Shown here piece after piece: positions 8,114 to 16,373 of a stretch of DNA of 64,000 nucleotides. The stretch is from Nonlabens ulvanivorans (GTDB lineage Bacteria; Bacteroidota; Bacteroidia; Flavobacteriales; Flavobacteriaceae). The stretch covers positions 868,001-932,000 of the forward strand of contig NZ_JPJI01000032.1 in NCBI RefSeq assembly GCF_000732625.1, given 5' to 3'. Below the pieces are notes generated by a model. That model made no database searches, had not been told where the DNA came from, and was given only the letters and a program-made list of their open reading frames with translations. A program made the position numbers and the translations under genes. Positions within the stretch are counted from its first letter, which is position 1, and each line of letters begins with the position of its first letter.

Positions 8114-9688
8114 ATGATTTTGATTTATCGCGTTTGCCTTATTGCATTACTCTTCGGTTTACAGTTTGCACAAGCACAACAATTCCCTTTAGATTTTGAG
8201 GGAAATCAATTTCCGTTTACAGGATTTTCTGGCTCTTCTTTTTCTTTTAGAACAGATCCATTACAGTCCTCAAACAACGTAGGTCAATTTTTCAATGATG
8301 GTAATCAGTCCAATCAGGGCTTTTTTAGAGATCTTTTTACTGCAGTAGATTTGAATGTAGATCAGAATGTGACTTTGAGATTTTATGCGTTTGATCCTAA
8401 CGCCCATAGTATCTTATTAAAGTTAGAAAATGGAAATCAACCAGATGTAGAGGTGTTAGGTCAGTCCAATGGAGCTGCAAACAACTGGCTAGATATTAAT
8501 TTTGACTTCTCTAGCGCTATGGAGAGCGCTTCTGGTAATATGATCTCTGCTATAGGACAATACAGTCGGGTAACGATTTTCATTGATTATGGGTCTAATA
8601 TACCAGGTACTTATCTCATAGACCAAATTAATAATGGTGCTGTTGTTGTCACTCCTAACCCGATAGATGTGGTGTATACAGATTTAGTGTGGTTTGATGA
8701 GTTTGATAATGCTGGAACCAATAATCCCATAGACGCTACAAAATGGTTTCATCAAACCTTATTGCCTAATGGCAATAGTTGGTTTAATGGTGAGCAACAG
8801 CATTATACTAATAGGATTGATAATTCTTTTGTAGAAAACGGATTTTTGAACATCGTTGCAAAACGAGAGAATTTTACAGATCAAGGACAGACCAAACAAT
8901 ATACCAGTGCTAGACTTAATTCAAAATTTGCATTCACATATGGAAGAGTAGATGTGAGAGCAAAATTACCCTTTGGCGATGGGACATGGCCTGCGATATG
9001 GACTCTAGGTAAAAATATTAATGAAAATGGCGGTTACTGGGATAGTACTCATGGGACAACTAACTGGCCTTTATGCGGTGAGATAGATATTATGGAGCAT
9101 GGATTAGGTGCTGTTAATCATGTATCTAGTGCTTTACATACTAATTGCGGAGGATGTTCTGGAAATACAATGAATTTTCAGTCAACAACGTTACCGGATG
9201 TTGCTAATGATTTTCATATATACTCTATGAACTGGTCGCCACAGCAAATCACTTTTTTGATAGACGATGTACCTTTTTACACGTATAATCCTGTAGTAAA
9301 AGATGTAAACACCTATCCGTTTTATGAAGATCAATATTTGTTATTAAACATTGCGATGGGCGGCGTTGCAGGTACTATTGATCCTAGCTTTTCACAAAGT
9401 AGTATGATCATAGATTATGTGCGTGTCTATCAAAATACCTTAAGTCTTACAGATGCAGATACTATTAACGCAACGGTTTATCCTAATCCATCTAGCGAGT
9501 TAGTTTCTATTGCGAGCACGACGACCATAGATCATATCGAGCTATACACGATGCTGGGACAGCGAGTTATTGAAAAGATTAGCGAATGCCATACATTAGA
9601 CGTTTCTAATTATGACAACGGTATGTATGTTTTAAAAATTCATTCAGGCAATCAGGTTCAAACTGAACGATTAGTGGTCTCGCATTAA
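8114..9688 (+). CDS. Secreted GH16 family beta-glucanase (laminarinase-like) with type A T9SS sorting domain
   Basis: A 524-residue protein from ATG 8114, which begins a clean signal peptide (ILIYRVCLIALLFGLQFAQA). A TTG at 8084 would only add a hydrophilic lead. Residues ~25-170 form an uncharacterised beta-rich domain. From ~190 comes the GH16 catalytic domain with WFDEFDNAG, WPAIWTLG and the active-site signature GEIDIMEH: nucleophile E323, D325 and acid/base E328. The final ~75 residues (ATVYPNPSSELVSI ... MLGQRVIE ... GMYVLKI) are a type A sorting domain. GH16 enzymes of this type cut beta-1,3- or mixed-linkage glucans such as laminarin; the exact substrate is inferred. Its stop is 7 bases from the convergent polA stop, with a small hairpin (gcattaat/attaatgc, 9682-9702) covering both. 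Confidence 0.88.
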   Translation: MILIYRVCLIALLFGLQFAQAQQFPLDFEGNQFPFTGFSGSSFSFRTDPLQSSNNVGQFFNDGNQSNQGFFRDLFTAVDLNVDQNVTLRFYAFDPNAHSILLKLENGNQPDVEVLGQSNGAANNWLDINFDFSSAMESASGNMISAIGQYSRVTIFIDYGSNIPGTYLIDQINNGAVVVTPNPIDVVYTDLVWFDEFDNAGTNNPIDATKWFHQTLLPNGNSWFNGEQQHYTNRIDNSFVENGFLNIVAKRENFTDQGQTKQYTSARLNSKFAFTYGRVDVRAKLPFGDGTWPAIWTLGKNINENGGYWDSTHGTTNWPLCGEIDIMEHGLGAVNHVSSALHTNCGGCSGNTMNFQSTTLPDVANDFHIYSMNWSPQQITFLIDDVPFYTYNPVVKDVNTYPFYEDQYLLLNIAMGGVAGTIDPSFSQSSMIIDYVRVYQNTLSLTDADTINATVYPNPSSELVSIASTTTIDHIELYTMLGQRVIEKISECHTLDVSNYDNGMYVLKIHSGNQVQTERLVVSH

Positions 9689-9695
9689 TGATTAA

Positions 9696-12530
9696 TTAAT
9701 GCGCCTCTAACCAATTCTGTCCAATTCCAACTTCCACATCTAGTGGAACGGTCATTTTATAAGCATTTTGCATTTCATCTTGAATCAGTTTTTTCATATC
9801 TTCTAACTCGTCATTATGAATATCAAAAACAAGTTCATCATGTACTTGAAGCAACATTTTAGACTTGCAATTCATTTCTTCAAACTTTTTATGAATGTTA
9901 ATCATTGCAATCTTGATAATGTCTGCAGCACTTCCTTGTATAGGTGCATTAACAGCATTACGCTCTGCTGCGCCTCGTACTACCGCGTTAGAGCTATTAA
10001 TGTCTTTTAAATAACGACGTCTACCTAAAACTGTTTCTACATAACCATTCTCACGAGCAAAATCTACTTGATCTTGCATGTATGCTTTGAGTTTAGGATA
10101 GGTAGCATAATAGGTGTCAATCAACTCTTTTGCTTCGCCACGAGATAAGTCGGTTTGATTACTTAACCCAAAGGCACTTACTCCATAGATGATTCCAAAG
10201 TTCACTGTCTTGGCATTACTACGTTGTTCTCTTGTCACATCTTCTAGAGCAACATTAAAAACTTTTGCAGCTGTAGAAGCATGAATATCTTCACCGCTTT
10301 GGAATGCAGCAATCATATTTTCTTCTTCACTTAACGCAGCAATAATACGTAGTTCTATTTGAGAATAATCGGCAGCTACAAGTGTATAATTTTCATCTCT
10401 TGGTATAAATGCCTTACGTACTTGACGACCACGCTCAGTACGAATAGGAATGTTTTGTAAGTTAGGATCTGTAGAACTTAAACGGCCAGTTGCCGCAACA
10501 GTTTGCATATAGTTCGTGTGAATGCGTTGCGTTTTGGCATCTACCTGATTAGGTAGAGCATCAACATAAGTAGATTTCAATTTGCTCAAGCCACGATAAT
10601 CGAGGACATTTTGAATAATTGCATGATCTTTTGCGAGGTAACTTAGGACATCTTCAGCCGTTGAATATTGCCCAGTTTTGGTTTTTTTAGGTTTATCAAC
10701 AAGCTTTAGTTTTTCAAAAAGAATAATACCTAGTTGTTTAGGAGAACCTATATTGAATTCTTCTCCTGCGACCTCATAAATGTCTTTTTCTAGTTGAGCG
10801 ATATCTGTTTCTAAATCACCAGATAGTGAGCTCAAAAAATCTTCATCTAGATTAATCCCTTCTATTTCCATCGCAGCCAGTACATCAAGTAAAGGCATTT
10901 CTATATCCTTAAACAACTTGTCCGTTCCTGCACTAGCTAGTTCTGGCGTGAAATGTTCTTTGAGTTGTAAAGTTACATCGGCATCCTCAACCGCATATTC
11001 CTTTTGTTTTTCCAGATCCACATCACGCATAGAAAGTTGGTTCTTTCCTTTTTTACCTATTAGTTCAACTATAGATTGTGGTGTGTAATTTAAATACGTT
11101 TCGGCCAGTACGTCCATGTTATGACGCATATCAGGATTTATAAGATAATGAGCTAGCATGGTATCGAACATAGGTCCTTTAACATCGACGCCATATTTAT
11201 CCAGTACTTTAATATCATATTTTAAGTTTTGACCTACTTTCTCAATGGATGTATTCTCAAAGAATGGTTTTAATTGATCGACAATAGCCTGGGCAGCGTC
11301 ACGATCTTCAGCAATCGGTAGATAAAAACCTTTTCCTTTTTCCCAAGAGAATGCGATTCCTACCAGCTCTGCCGTGAGTGGATCGAGCCCTGTAGTTTCT
11401 GTATCAAAACAAACGCTGGATTGCTGCATCAACGATTGTAAGAACAATTTAGTTCCCATTCCTTCTTGAACGAGTTGGTATAAATGATCGCTGGTAGCAA
11501 GCGTTTGTCTTCCTGTTGTTGAAGCCTCAGCAGCAGTTCCAGATCCTGGAGCGTCAAATAAAGAAAATTGACCAGCTCCTGCATCAGAATTTGAATTTGA
11601 ACTCGAATTTGAAGAGCTTGCTGGAGCAACCTCTTTTGAGAAAATCTTTGCAAGAGTTTCTTTTGCACGACGGAATTCTAATTCGTCAAAAATCTCATGA
11701 ACAGCTTCTACATTAGGATCGTCTAACTCATAATTTTTTGCATTAAAAGTGACTGGGCAATCTAGTCTTATGGTCGCTAGTTTTTTAGAAAGCAATCCCA
11801 ACTCTGCATTGGCGATAACTTTTTCTTTCATCTTACCTTTCAGTTGATCAGTATTAGCAAGAAGCCCTTCCATAGAGCCGTAAGCGGCTATGAATTTTTT
11901 AGCAGTTTTGTCTCCTACACCAGGTAATCCAGGGATGTTATCACTAGCATCTCCCATCATTCCTAGATAATCGATTACTTGTTCTGGTCGCTCTACTTCA
12001 AATCTTTTTTGTACCTCAGGAATTCCCCATATTTCTATTCCATTACCCATTCGGGCAGGTTTGTACATGAATATATTTTCAGATACTAATTGAGCATAAT
12101 CCTTATCTGGTGTTACCATATAAGTAGTAAAGCCTTCTTTTTCGGCTTGCTTTGCTAGTGTTCCTATTAAATCATCTGCCTCGATTCCTTCTACGACTTC
12201 AATAGGAATGTGCATGGCTTTTAAAATACGCATGATATAAGGCACCGCTATTTTAATTGCCTCAGGTGTTTCATCTCGATTTGCCTTGTAGTCTTCATAC
12301 ATCTCCACACGATCTGCACTTCCACCTTTGTCAAATGCAACGGCTAGATATTCTGGTTTTTCTCGTCTTATAACATCAAAAAGCGAGTTTGTAAAACCCA
12401 TAATCGCACTAGTGTCCATACCAGCACTATTAATTCTAGGGTTTTTAATAAGCGCATAATAACCTCTAAATATTAAGGCATAAGCGTCTAGGAGAAATAA
12501 TCTTTTATCGTTAGAACCGTCGTTAGTCAT
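9696..12530 (-). CDS. polA: DNA polymerase I
   Basis: A 944-residue protein from ATG 12530; the TTG six bases upstream is not needed. It has three domains. The 5'-3' exonuclease (about 1-290) includes GIEADDLIGTLA, TPDKDYAQLV and the helix-hairpin-helix GDASDNIPGLPGVGDKTA. The 3'-5' proofreading domain begins with FDTETTGLDPL (D376). The family A polymerase domain has DYSQIELRIIAALS (motif A, D721), the motif B region with NAKTVNFGIIYG, and QVHDELVFD (motif C, D898). A Ser/Asn-rich linker (ASSSNSSSNSNSD) joins the first two. All catalytic acids are present, including the exonuclease DxE, so proofreading is probably active. It acts in Okazaki fragment processing and repair. It is a single gene with a 200-bp upstream gap holding a palindrome copy. 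Confidence 0.96.
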   Translation of the reverse strand: MTNDGSNDKRLFLLDAYALIFRGYYALIKNPRINSAGMDTSAIMGFTNSLFDVIRREKPEYLAVAFDKGGSADRVEMYEDYKANRDETPEAIKIAVPYIMRILKAMHIPIEVVEGIEADDLIGTLAKQAEKEGFTTYMVTPDKDYAQLVSENIFMYKPARMGNGIEIWGIPEVQKRFEVERPEQVIDYLGMMGDASDNIPGLPGVGDKTAKKFIAAYGSMEGLLANTDQLKGKMKEKVIANAELGLLSKKLATIRLDCPVTFNAKNYELDDPNVEAVHEIFDELEFRRAKETLAKIFSKEVAPASSSNSSSNSNSDAGAGQFSLFDAPGSGTAAEASTTGRQTLATSDHLYQLVQEGMGTKLFLQSLMQQSSVCFDTETTGLDPLTAELVGIAFSWEKGKGFYLPIAEDRDAAQAIVDQLKPFFENTSIEKVGQNLKYDIKVLDKYGVDVKGPMFDTMLAHYLINPDMRHNMDVLAETYLNYTPQSIVELIGKKGKNQLSMRDVDLEKQKEYAVEDADVTLQLKEHFTPELASAGTDKLFKDIEMPLLDVLAAMEIEGINLDEDFLSSLSGDLETDIAQLEKDIYEVAGEEFNIGSPKQLGIILFEKLKLVDKPKKTKTGQYSTAEDVLSYLAKDHAIIQNVLDYRGLSKLKSTYVDALPNQVDAKTQRIHTNYMQTVAATGRLSSTDPNLQNIPIRTERGRQVRKAFIPRDENYTLVAADYSQIELRIIAALSEEENMIAAFQSGEDIHASTAAKVFNVALEDVTREQRSNAKTVNFGIIYGVSAFGLSNQTDLSRGEAKELIDTYYATYPKLKAYMQDQVDFARENGYVETVLGRRRYLKDINSSNAVVRGAAERNAVNAPIQGSAADIIKIAMINIHKKFEEMNCKSKMLLQVHDELVFDIHNDELEDMKKLIQDEMQNAYKMTVPLDVEVGIGQNWLEAH

Positions 12531-12655
12531 CTTCAAATTTTATGAGTGCTAAAGATAAAAAACGAACCTAGGAAAATAGGAATTCAAAACAGCATTTATG
12601 ACTTTTTATGCACAAGACTTAACCCTTTTAATTAGCAATAGCTGGATAAGTATTT

Positions 12656-12671
12656 CGCTTTCGCGAAAGCG
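12656..12671. repeat. Palindromic repeat copy 3 (intergenic)
   Basis: Perfect 16-bp core between polA (start 12530) and the MFS gene stop (12731). Both neighbours are on the minus strand. The flanks are AT-rich. Confidence 0.9.
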
Positions 12672-12730
12672 GAATTATCATAATCATTATCGTTTTAATA
12701 GATAGAAATTTATGATAAATGATGAGGTCG

Positions 12731-13996
12731 TTAATCGTTTTCACGATCCTCAAAATCCTTTCTTAAATCTAGTTTTCTAAAAGTAGGAGAGACCAATGCG
12801 GTAGTAATCACGGTTATTAAAGTCATGGTGCCACCAAAAACAACGGCTGTTACGGTTCCCATTAATTTTGCTGTGACACCACTTTCAAAACCGCCCAATT
12901 CGTTAGAAGATCCTACAAACATAGAGTTTACAGAAGCTACACGACCACGCATGTGATCTGGAGTTTTAAGTTGTAAAATGGTCTGACGTATGACCATAGA
13001 AACACCATCTGTAACTCCACTGAAAAATAGAGCTATAACAGAAATCCAGAACGATGTAGAAAGCCCGAAAACAATAATGCAAACTCCAAAACCAAAAACA
13101 GCCATGAGTAATTTCATTCCAGCATTTTTACTAATAGGAATGTAAGCTGTAGCTATCATGGTCAGAATCGCACCTACGGATGGCGCAGCGCGTAAGATGC
13201 CAAATCCTTCACTACCGACATCTAAAATTTCTTTGGCAAAGATGGGTAGTAACATTACCGCACCACCAAATAATACAGAAATCATGTCTAGTGTTAATGC
13301 TCCTAAAATCGCTTTGGTCTTAAATACAAATCCTAAACCTTCTTTTAAACTTTGTAAAATAGGTTCGTTAATTTTTGTGTTATGAATAGGCTTTTTGGAA
13401 ATAAAGAATACGGTAATAAAAGCGAGAGAAACCATGCTGAAAACAATGCATAATGACCAGTGTACACCAAACCAACTAATCGCAAACCCTGAAAAAGCGA
13501 GTCCTGCAACTGATGCAATTTGCCAGGCAGAACTGCTCCAAGTTGCCGCATTAGGATATGCTTTTTTAGGAACGAGTAAAGCGATTAATGAAAAAAGAAT
13601 AGGGCCAAAGAAAGACCTTAAAATACCACCGAAAAATACTAGAGCATATATGCAATACAAAATCCTATTTGTAGACCAGTTTTCTACAATTGTAGGCCAG
13701 GTAAGTAAAAATAACCCCAAGCTAATTAACGAAAATGCGCCTATACAAAGTGCAAGTAAATTGCGTTTTTCTCTCTGATCCACAATGTGACCAGCAAATA
13801 ATGCCATACAAAAAGCTGGGATAAATTCCATTAACCCTATGATTCCCATCGATAATGCATCATTAGTTAACTCATATACCTGCCATTCAATCACAATAAA
13901 TTGCATGGACCAACCAAATACTAGTAAAAAACGCATCATCAAAAAAATGTTGAATTCTTTAAAACGTAACGCTGCGTAGGGATCGTTTTTAGTCAT
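12731..13996 (-). CDS. Major facilitator superfamily transporter
   Basis: A 421-residue polytopic membrane protein with about 12 hydrophobic segments. It has the MFS features GIIGLMEFIPAFCMALFAG, then a D-Q-R-E-K-R-N loop between helices 2 and 3, and a second-half loop PDHMRGRVASVNSMFVG. The sequence style fits the drug/multi-solute exporter branch (DHA3/EntS-like, often annotated as MFS exporters). The substrate is not readable. The start ATG at 13996 gives DPYAALRFKEFNIFLMMRF, typical of this family in Bacteroidota. The gene is divergent from the metallophosphoesterase gene, with 132 bp between starts. No regulator is adjacent. Confidence 0.8.
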   Translation of the reverse strand: MTKNDPYAALRFKEFNIFLMMRFLLVFGWSMQFIVIEWQVYELTNDALSMGIIGLMEFIPAFCMALFAGHIVDQREKRNLLALCIGAFSLISLGLFLLTWPTIVENWSTNRILYCIYALVFFGGILRSFFGPILFSLIALLVPKKAYPNAATWSSSAWQIASVAGLAFSGFAISWFGVHWSLCIVFSMVSLAFITVFFISKKPIHNTKINEPILQSLKEGLGFVFKTKAILGALTLDMISVLFGGAVMLLPIFAKEILDVGSEGFGILRAAPSVGAILTMIATAYIPISKNAGMKLLMAVFGFGVCIIVFGLSTSFWISVIALFFSGVTDGVSMVIRQTILQLKTPDHMRGRVASVNSMFVGSSNELGGFESGVTAKLMGTVTAVVFGGTMTLITVITTALVSPTFRKLDLRKDFEDREND

Positions 13997-14128
13997 TTAT
14001 TAAAAGATTATTGTTTTATGTGGCAAGTAGTATTAATGATTGCGCAAGATACTTGTTTGCCATAAGATCAACTTTAGTTTAACAATCTACCAACATTTTA
14101 ATGCTGATTTATGCAATAGATTCGCACG

Positions 14129-15379
14129 ATGCGTTTTATTATATTTTTTGCCATAGTAATTTTACTTGAAATTTATTCTTTCCAACTGATTAGGACCTTA
14201 TCTCGCGGTCATTGGTGGAAATGGGTTTATCTAGGAATTACAGTTTTAGTTATAGGAAATGTATTTCTACAGTTCTATTTGAATCCTAATCGCGGTGTTG
14301 TTTCTGGGGCAAGAGACCTTGCCATCACCTTGTTTTTAGCATTTTTAGCAGCGCAATTCATCTTTGTGCTTGTTATGTTAGGAGAGGATATTTTTAGGTT
14401 TTTTGAAGGTGTTTATTACTCGCTTTCGCGAAAGCAAACTCCAGATCAATCCTTTTTACCTAGTAGAAGAGCGTTTATTTCAAAAGTAGGGTTGGGATTA
14501 GCAGCCTTACCATTTGGAGCAATTCTTTACGGAGCATGGAAAGGGAAATATAATTATCAAGTGCGTGAGTATGAATTGAGTTTTAATGATTTGCCAGAGG
14601 CTTTTGATGGGTATAAAGTGACACAGATTAGTGATATACATGTTGGGAGTTTTGACGATAGGGAAGAAGTCGAGTATGCGATAGACTTAGTTAATAAACA
14701 AGGCAGTGATGCTATTTTTTTTACTGGAGATCTGGTCAATAATATAAGCACAGAAATGCATGGATGGGAAGACGTTTTTGGAAAGTTGAGCGCAAGCGAC
14801 GGTGTTTATTCTGTTTTAGGGAATCATGATTATGGAGATTATTATGGTTGGGAAGGAACTAGAGAAGAGGTGTTTGCTTTAAAGAAAGCAAACATGGAAA
14901 AGTTATATAGTATACAAAAGCAGATGGGCTGGCGATTATTGCGAGATGAAAATATTGCAATAAAGCGAGGTAATGATTTACTGAATGTCGTCGGTGTTGA
15001 AAATATTGGGAATGGGCGTTTTCCAAAATATGGTGATTTAAATAAAGCCTCAGTAGGTTTAACTGAGAACGATTTTAAAATTTTATTGAGTCATGATCCT
15101 TCACACTGGGAAGATGATGTGAGGCATAATGATTTAAATTATCACTTAACTTTAAGTGGTCACACTCATGGAATGCAATTTGGAATCGAGATTCCTGGTT
15201 TTATAAAATTAAGTCCTGCGTGGTTTGTTTATAAAAGGTGGGCTGGCATTTATAAAGAGTTTGGTAGGTTTATAAATGTCAATCGTGGTTTTGGATTTCT
15301 GGGCTATTCGGGAAGAGCTGGGATCTGGCCAGAGATTACTGTGATAACCTTAAAAAAATCAAAGAATAGTATAAACTAA
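14129..15379 (+). CDS. Membrane-anchored calcineurin-like metallophosphoesterase
   Basis: A 416-residue protein. Three or four N-terminal hydrophobic segments (residues ~1-135) precede a metallophosphoesterase domain. The metal-binding motifs are in order: SDIHVGSF (D169, H171), GDLVNN, GNHDYGDY, LSHDPSHW and SGHTHGMQ, i.e. the full five-motif set. The family includes the YkuE/YaeI-type membrane-associated phosphodiesterases, some of which act on UDP-diacylglucosamine-like lipids; the substrate here is inferred to be lipid-linked but unproven. A palindrome copy at 14421 lies in the coding sequence between the membrane part and the enzyme part (SLSRK). It stands alone on the plus strand, 81 bases before the next gene. 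Confidence 0.85.
   Translation: MRFIIFFAIVILLEIYSFQLIRTLSRGHWWKWVYLGITVLVIGNVFLQFYLNPNRGVVSGARDLAITLFLAFLAAQFIFVLVMLGEDIFRFFEGVYYSLSRKQTPDQSFLPSRRAFISKVGLGLAALPFGAILYGAWKGKYNYQVREYELSFNDLPEAFDGYKVTQISDIHVGSFDDREEVEYAIDLVNKQGSDAIFFTGDLVNNISTEMHGWEDVFGKLSASDGVYSVLGNHDYGDYYGWEGTREEVFALKKANMEKLYSIQKQMGWRLLRDENIAIKRGNDLLNVVGVENIGNGRFPKYGDLNKASVGLTENDFKILLSHDPSHWEDDVRHNDLNYHLTLSGHTHGMQFGIEIPGFIKLSPAWFVYKRWAGIYKEFGRFINVNRGFGFLGYSGRAGIWPEITVITLKKSKNSIN
14421..14435. repeat. Palindromic repeat copy 4 (inside metallophosphoesterase gene)
   Basis: Cgctttcgcgaaagc, with the last base of the 16-mer changed to a. It is in frame and encodes S-L-S-R-K in the linker after the membrane segments, a different reading frame from copy 1. 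Confidence 0.85.
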
Positions 15380-15433
15380 TACTCGTTGAGAGCTTGTTAA
15401 GAATACATTAGTGATTCTGTAATGCTTTTTACG

Positions 15434-15441
15434 TACATTTG
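15434..15441 (+). promoter_or_regulatory. Candidate -7 element of the thioredoxin-like gene
   Basis: TACATTTG matches TAnnTTTG, 19 bases before the ATG at 15461. No TTG at the right upstream spacing was found (TTAGTG is nearest), so support is partial. Confidence 0.4.
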
Positions 15442-15460
15442 ATAAGCTAACTAGTTGATT

Positions 15461-15757
15461 ATGTCAAAATTTGGGGAACTTATAAGTGCCGATGTGCCAG
15501 TTTTACTCAACTTCTTTACAGAATGGAATGAGGATTCTGTGGGCATGCATGAAGTTTTAAGAGATGTTGCAGCCGCGATAGGTGACAATGCAAAGGTTAT
15601 TAAAATTAATGTAGATAAAAATCCAGAATTAAGTGATGCCTTGCGTATAAAGGGATTACCTACTCTTATTATCTACAGAAATGGAGAGATGAAATGGAGG
15701 CAAAGTGGTGTCCAGGATTCTAATTCCCTGATTACTTTGTTGAAGCAGTATGTTTAA
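15461..15757 (+). CDS. Thioredoxin-fold protein lacking the CxxC active site
   Basis: A 98-residue protein from ATG 15461; a TTG two codons earlier is less likely. The thioredoxin fold is clear: PVLLNFFTEW, then VIKINVDKNPELSDALRIKG, the cis-proline loop GLPTLIIYRNGE, and a final helix. Where thioredoxin has WCGPC this protein has WNEDS (W22-S26), and there is no cysteine anywhere in it. It cannot do dithiol exchange, so a chaperone, scaffold or subunit role is more likely, as in other redox-inactive thioredoxin-fold proteins. No signal peptide, so cytoplasmic. The last 26 bases overlap the convergent deacetylase gene. Confidence 0.82.
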   Translation: MSKFGELISADVPVLLNFFTEWNEDSVGMHEVLRDVAAAIGDNAKVIKINVDKNPELSDALRIKGLPTLIIYRNGEMKWRQSGVQDSNSLITLLKQYV

Positions 15758-16370
15758 TAATGGCTGTTTTATAGCCTTCAGATTCTAGAAATCTAAAATA
15801 TTTAGGTAAAATTACTTTTAATTTTTCAAAGGCTTTTTCGCTATCGTGAAACACGATAATGCTACCGTTTCTAGTATTCTTCTCAAGGTTTTTTAGACAT
15901 GATGTAGCGCTGCGGTTTATATCAAAATCACCTGATAAAACATCCCATAACACTATTTTATAACCTTGAACCCTTAAGCTCTTTGCGATACTGGAAGTGA
16001 TTCTTCCATAGGGTGGACGGAATAATTGAGAATTTATAACAGAATTTGCTAAATCAACATCTTCTAGATAGCTGGTGGTTGTGGTTTTCCAACTATTTAG
16101 ATGATGAAAAGTATGATTGCCTACCGCGTGACCTTTAATAGGTAAAAGGTCGTAAATATCAGTATGACGTTGAACACAATCACCTATACAAAAGAAAGTA
16201 GCCTTAAAATCGTACCGTTCTAATTCTTGTAATACATAAGGTGTCACAACAGGATGCGGCCCATCGTCAAAGGTGATATAAACAACTTTATCCTCGCGGG
16301 AACCATGCCATAGGTATCCTGAAAACAGACTAGAAAACCAGTCTTTTATTATATCAGGATACCAACGCAT
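15732..16370 (-). CDS. Polysaccharide deacetylase family protein (NodB domain, CE4)
   Basis: A 212-residue protein of NodB length. It carries the CE4 motifs: TFDDGPHP (motif 1, catalytic base and metal Asp), GNHTFHHLN (motif 2, HxxxH metal ligands), RPPYGR (motif 3), LWDVLSGDFD (motif 4) and IVFHDS (motif 5). The family removes N-acetyl groups from peptidoglycan, chitin or other amino-sugar polymers. No signal peptide is obvious; the N-terminus has a weak hydrophobic stretch (IIKDWFSSLFSGYLWHG), so its location is uncertain. It starts 3 bases after the DUF2723 gene stop on the same strand, so the two are co-transcribed. Its 3' end overlaps the opposing thioredoxin-like gene. Confidence 0.87.
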   Translation of the reverse strand: MRWYPDIIKDWFSSLFSGYLWHGSREDKVVYITFDDGPHPVVTPYVLQELERYDFKATFFCIGDCVQRHTDIYDLLPIKGHAVGNHTFHHLNSWKTTTTSYLEDVDLANSVINSQLFRPPYGRITSSIAKSLRVQGYKIVLWDVLSGDFDINRSATSCLKNLEKNTRNGSIIVFHDSEKAFEKLKVILPKYFRFLESEGYKTAIIKHTASTK

Positions 16371-16373
16371 TAT

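Noticed and set aside
15732-15757. The tail-to-tail overlap of 26 bases between the thioredoxin-like and deacetylase genes (the globin/RemB-like overlap at 61954-61979 is also 26) as a designed feature
   Set aside because: Equal lengths are likely coincidence; both overlaps are simple convergent ends with different sequences.
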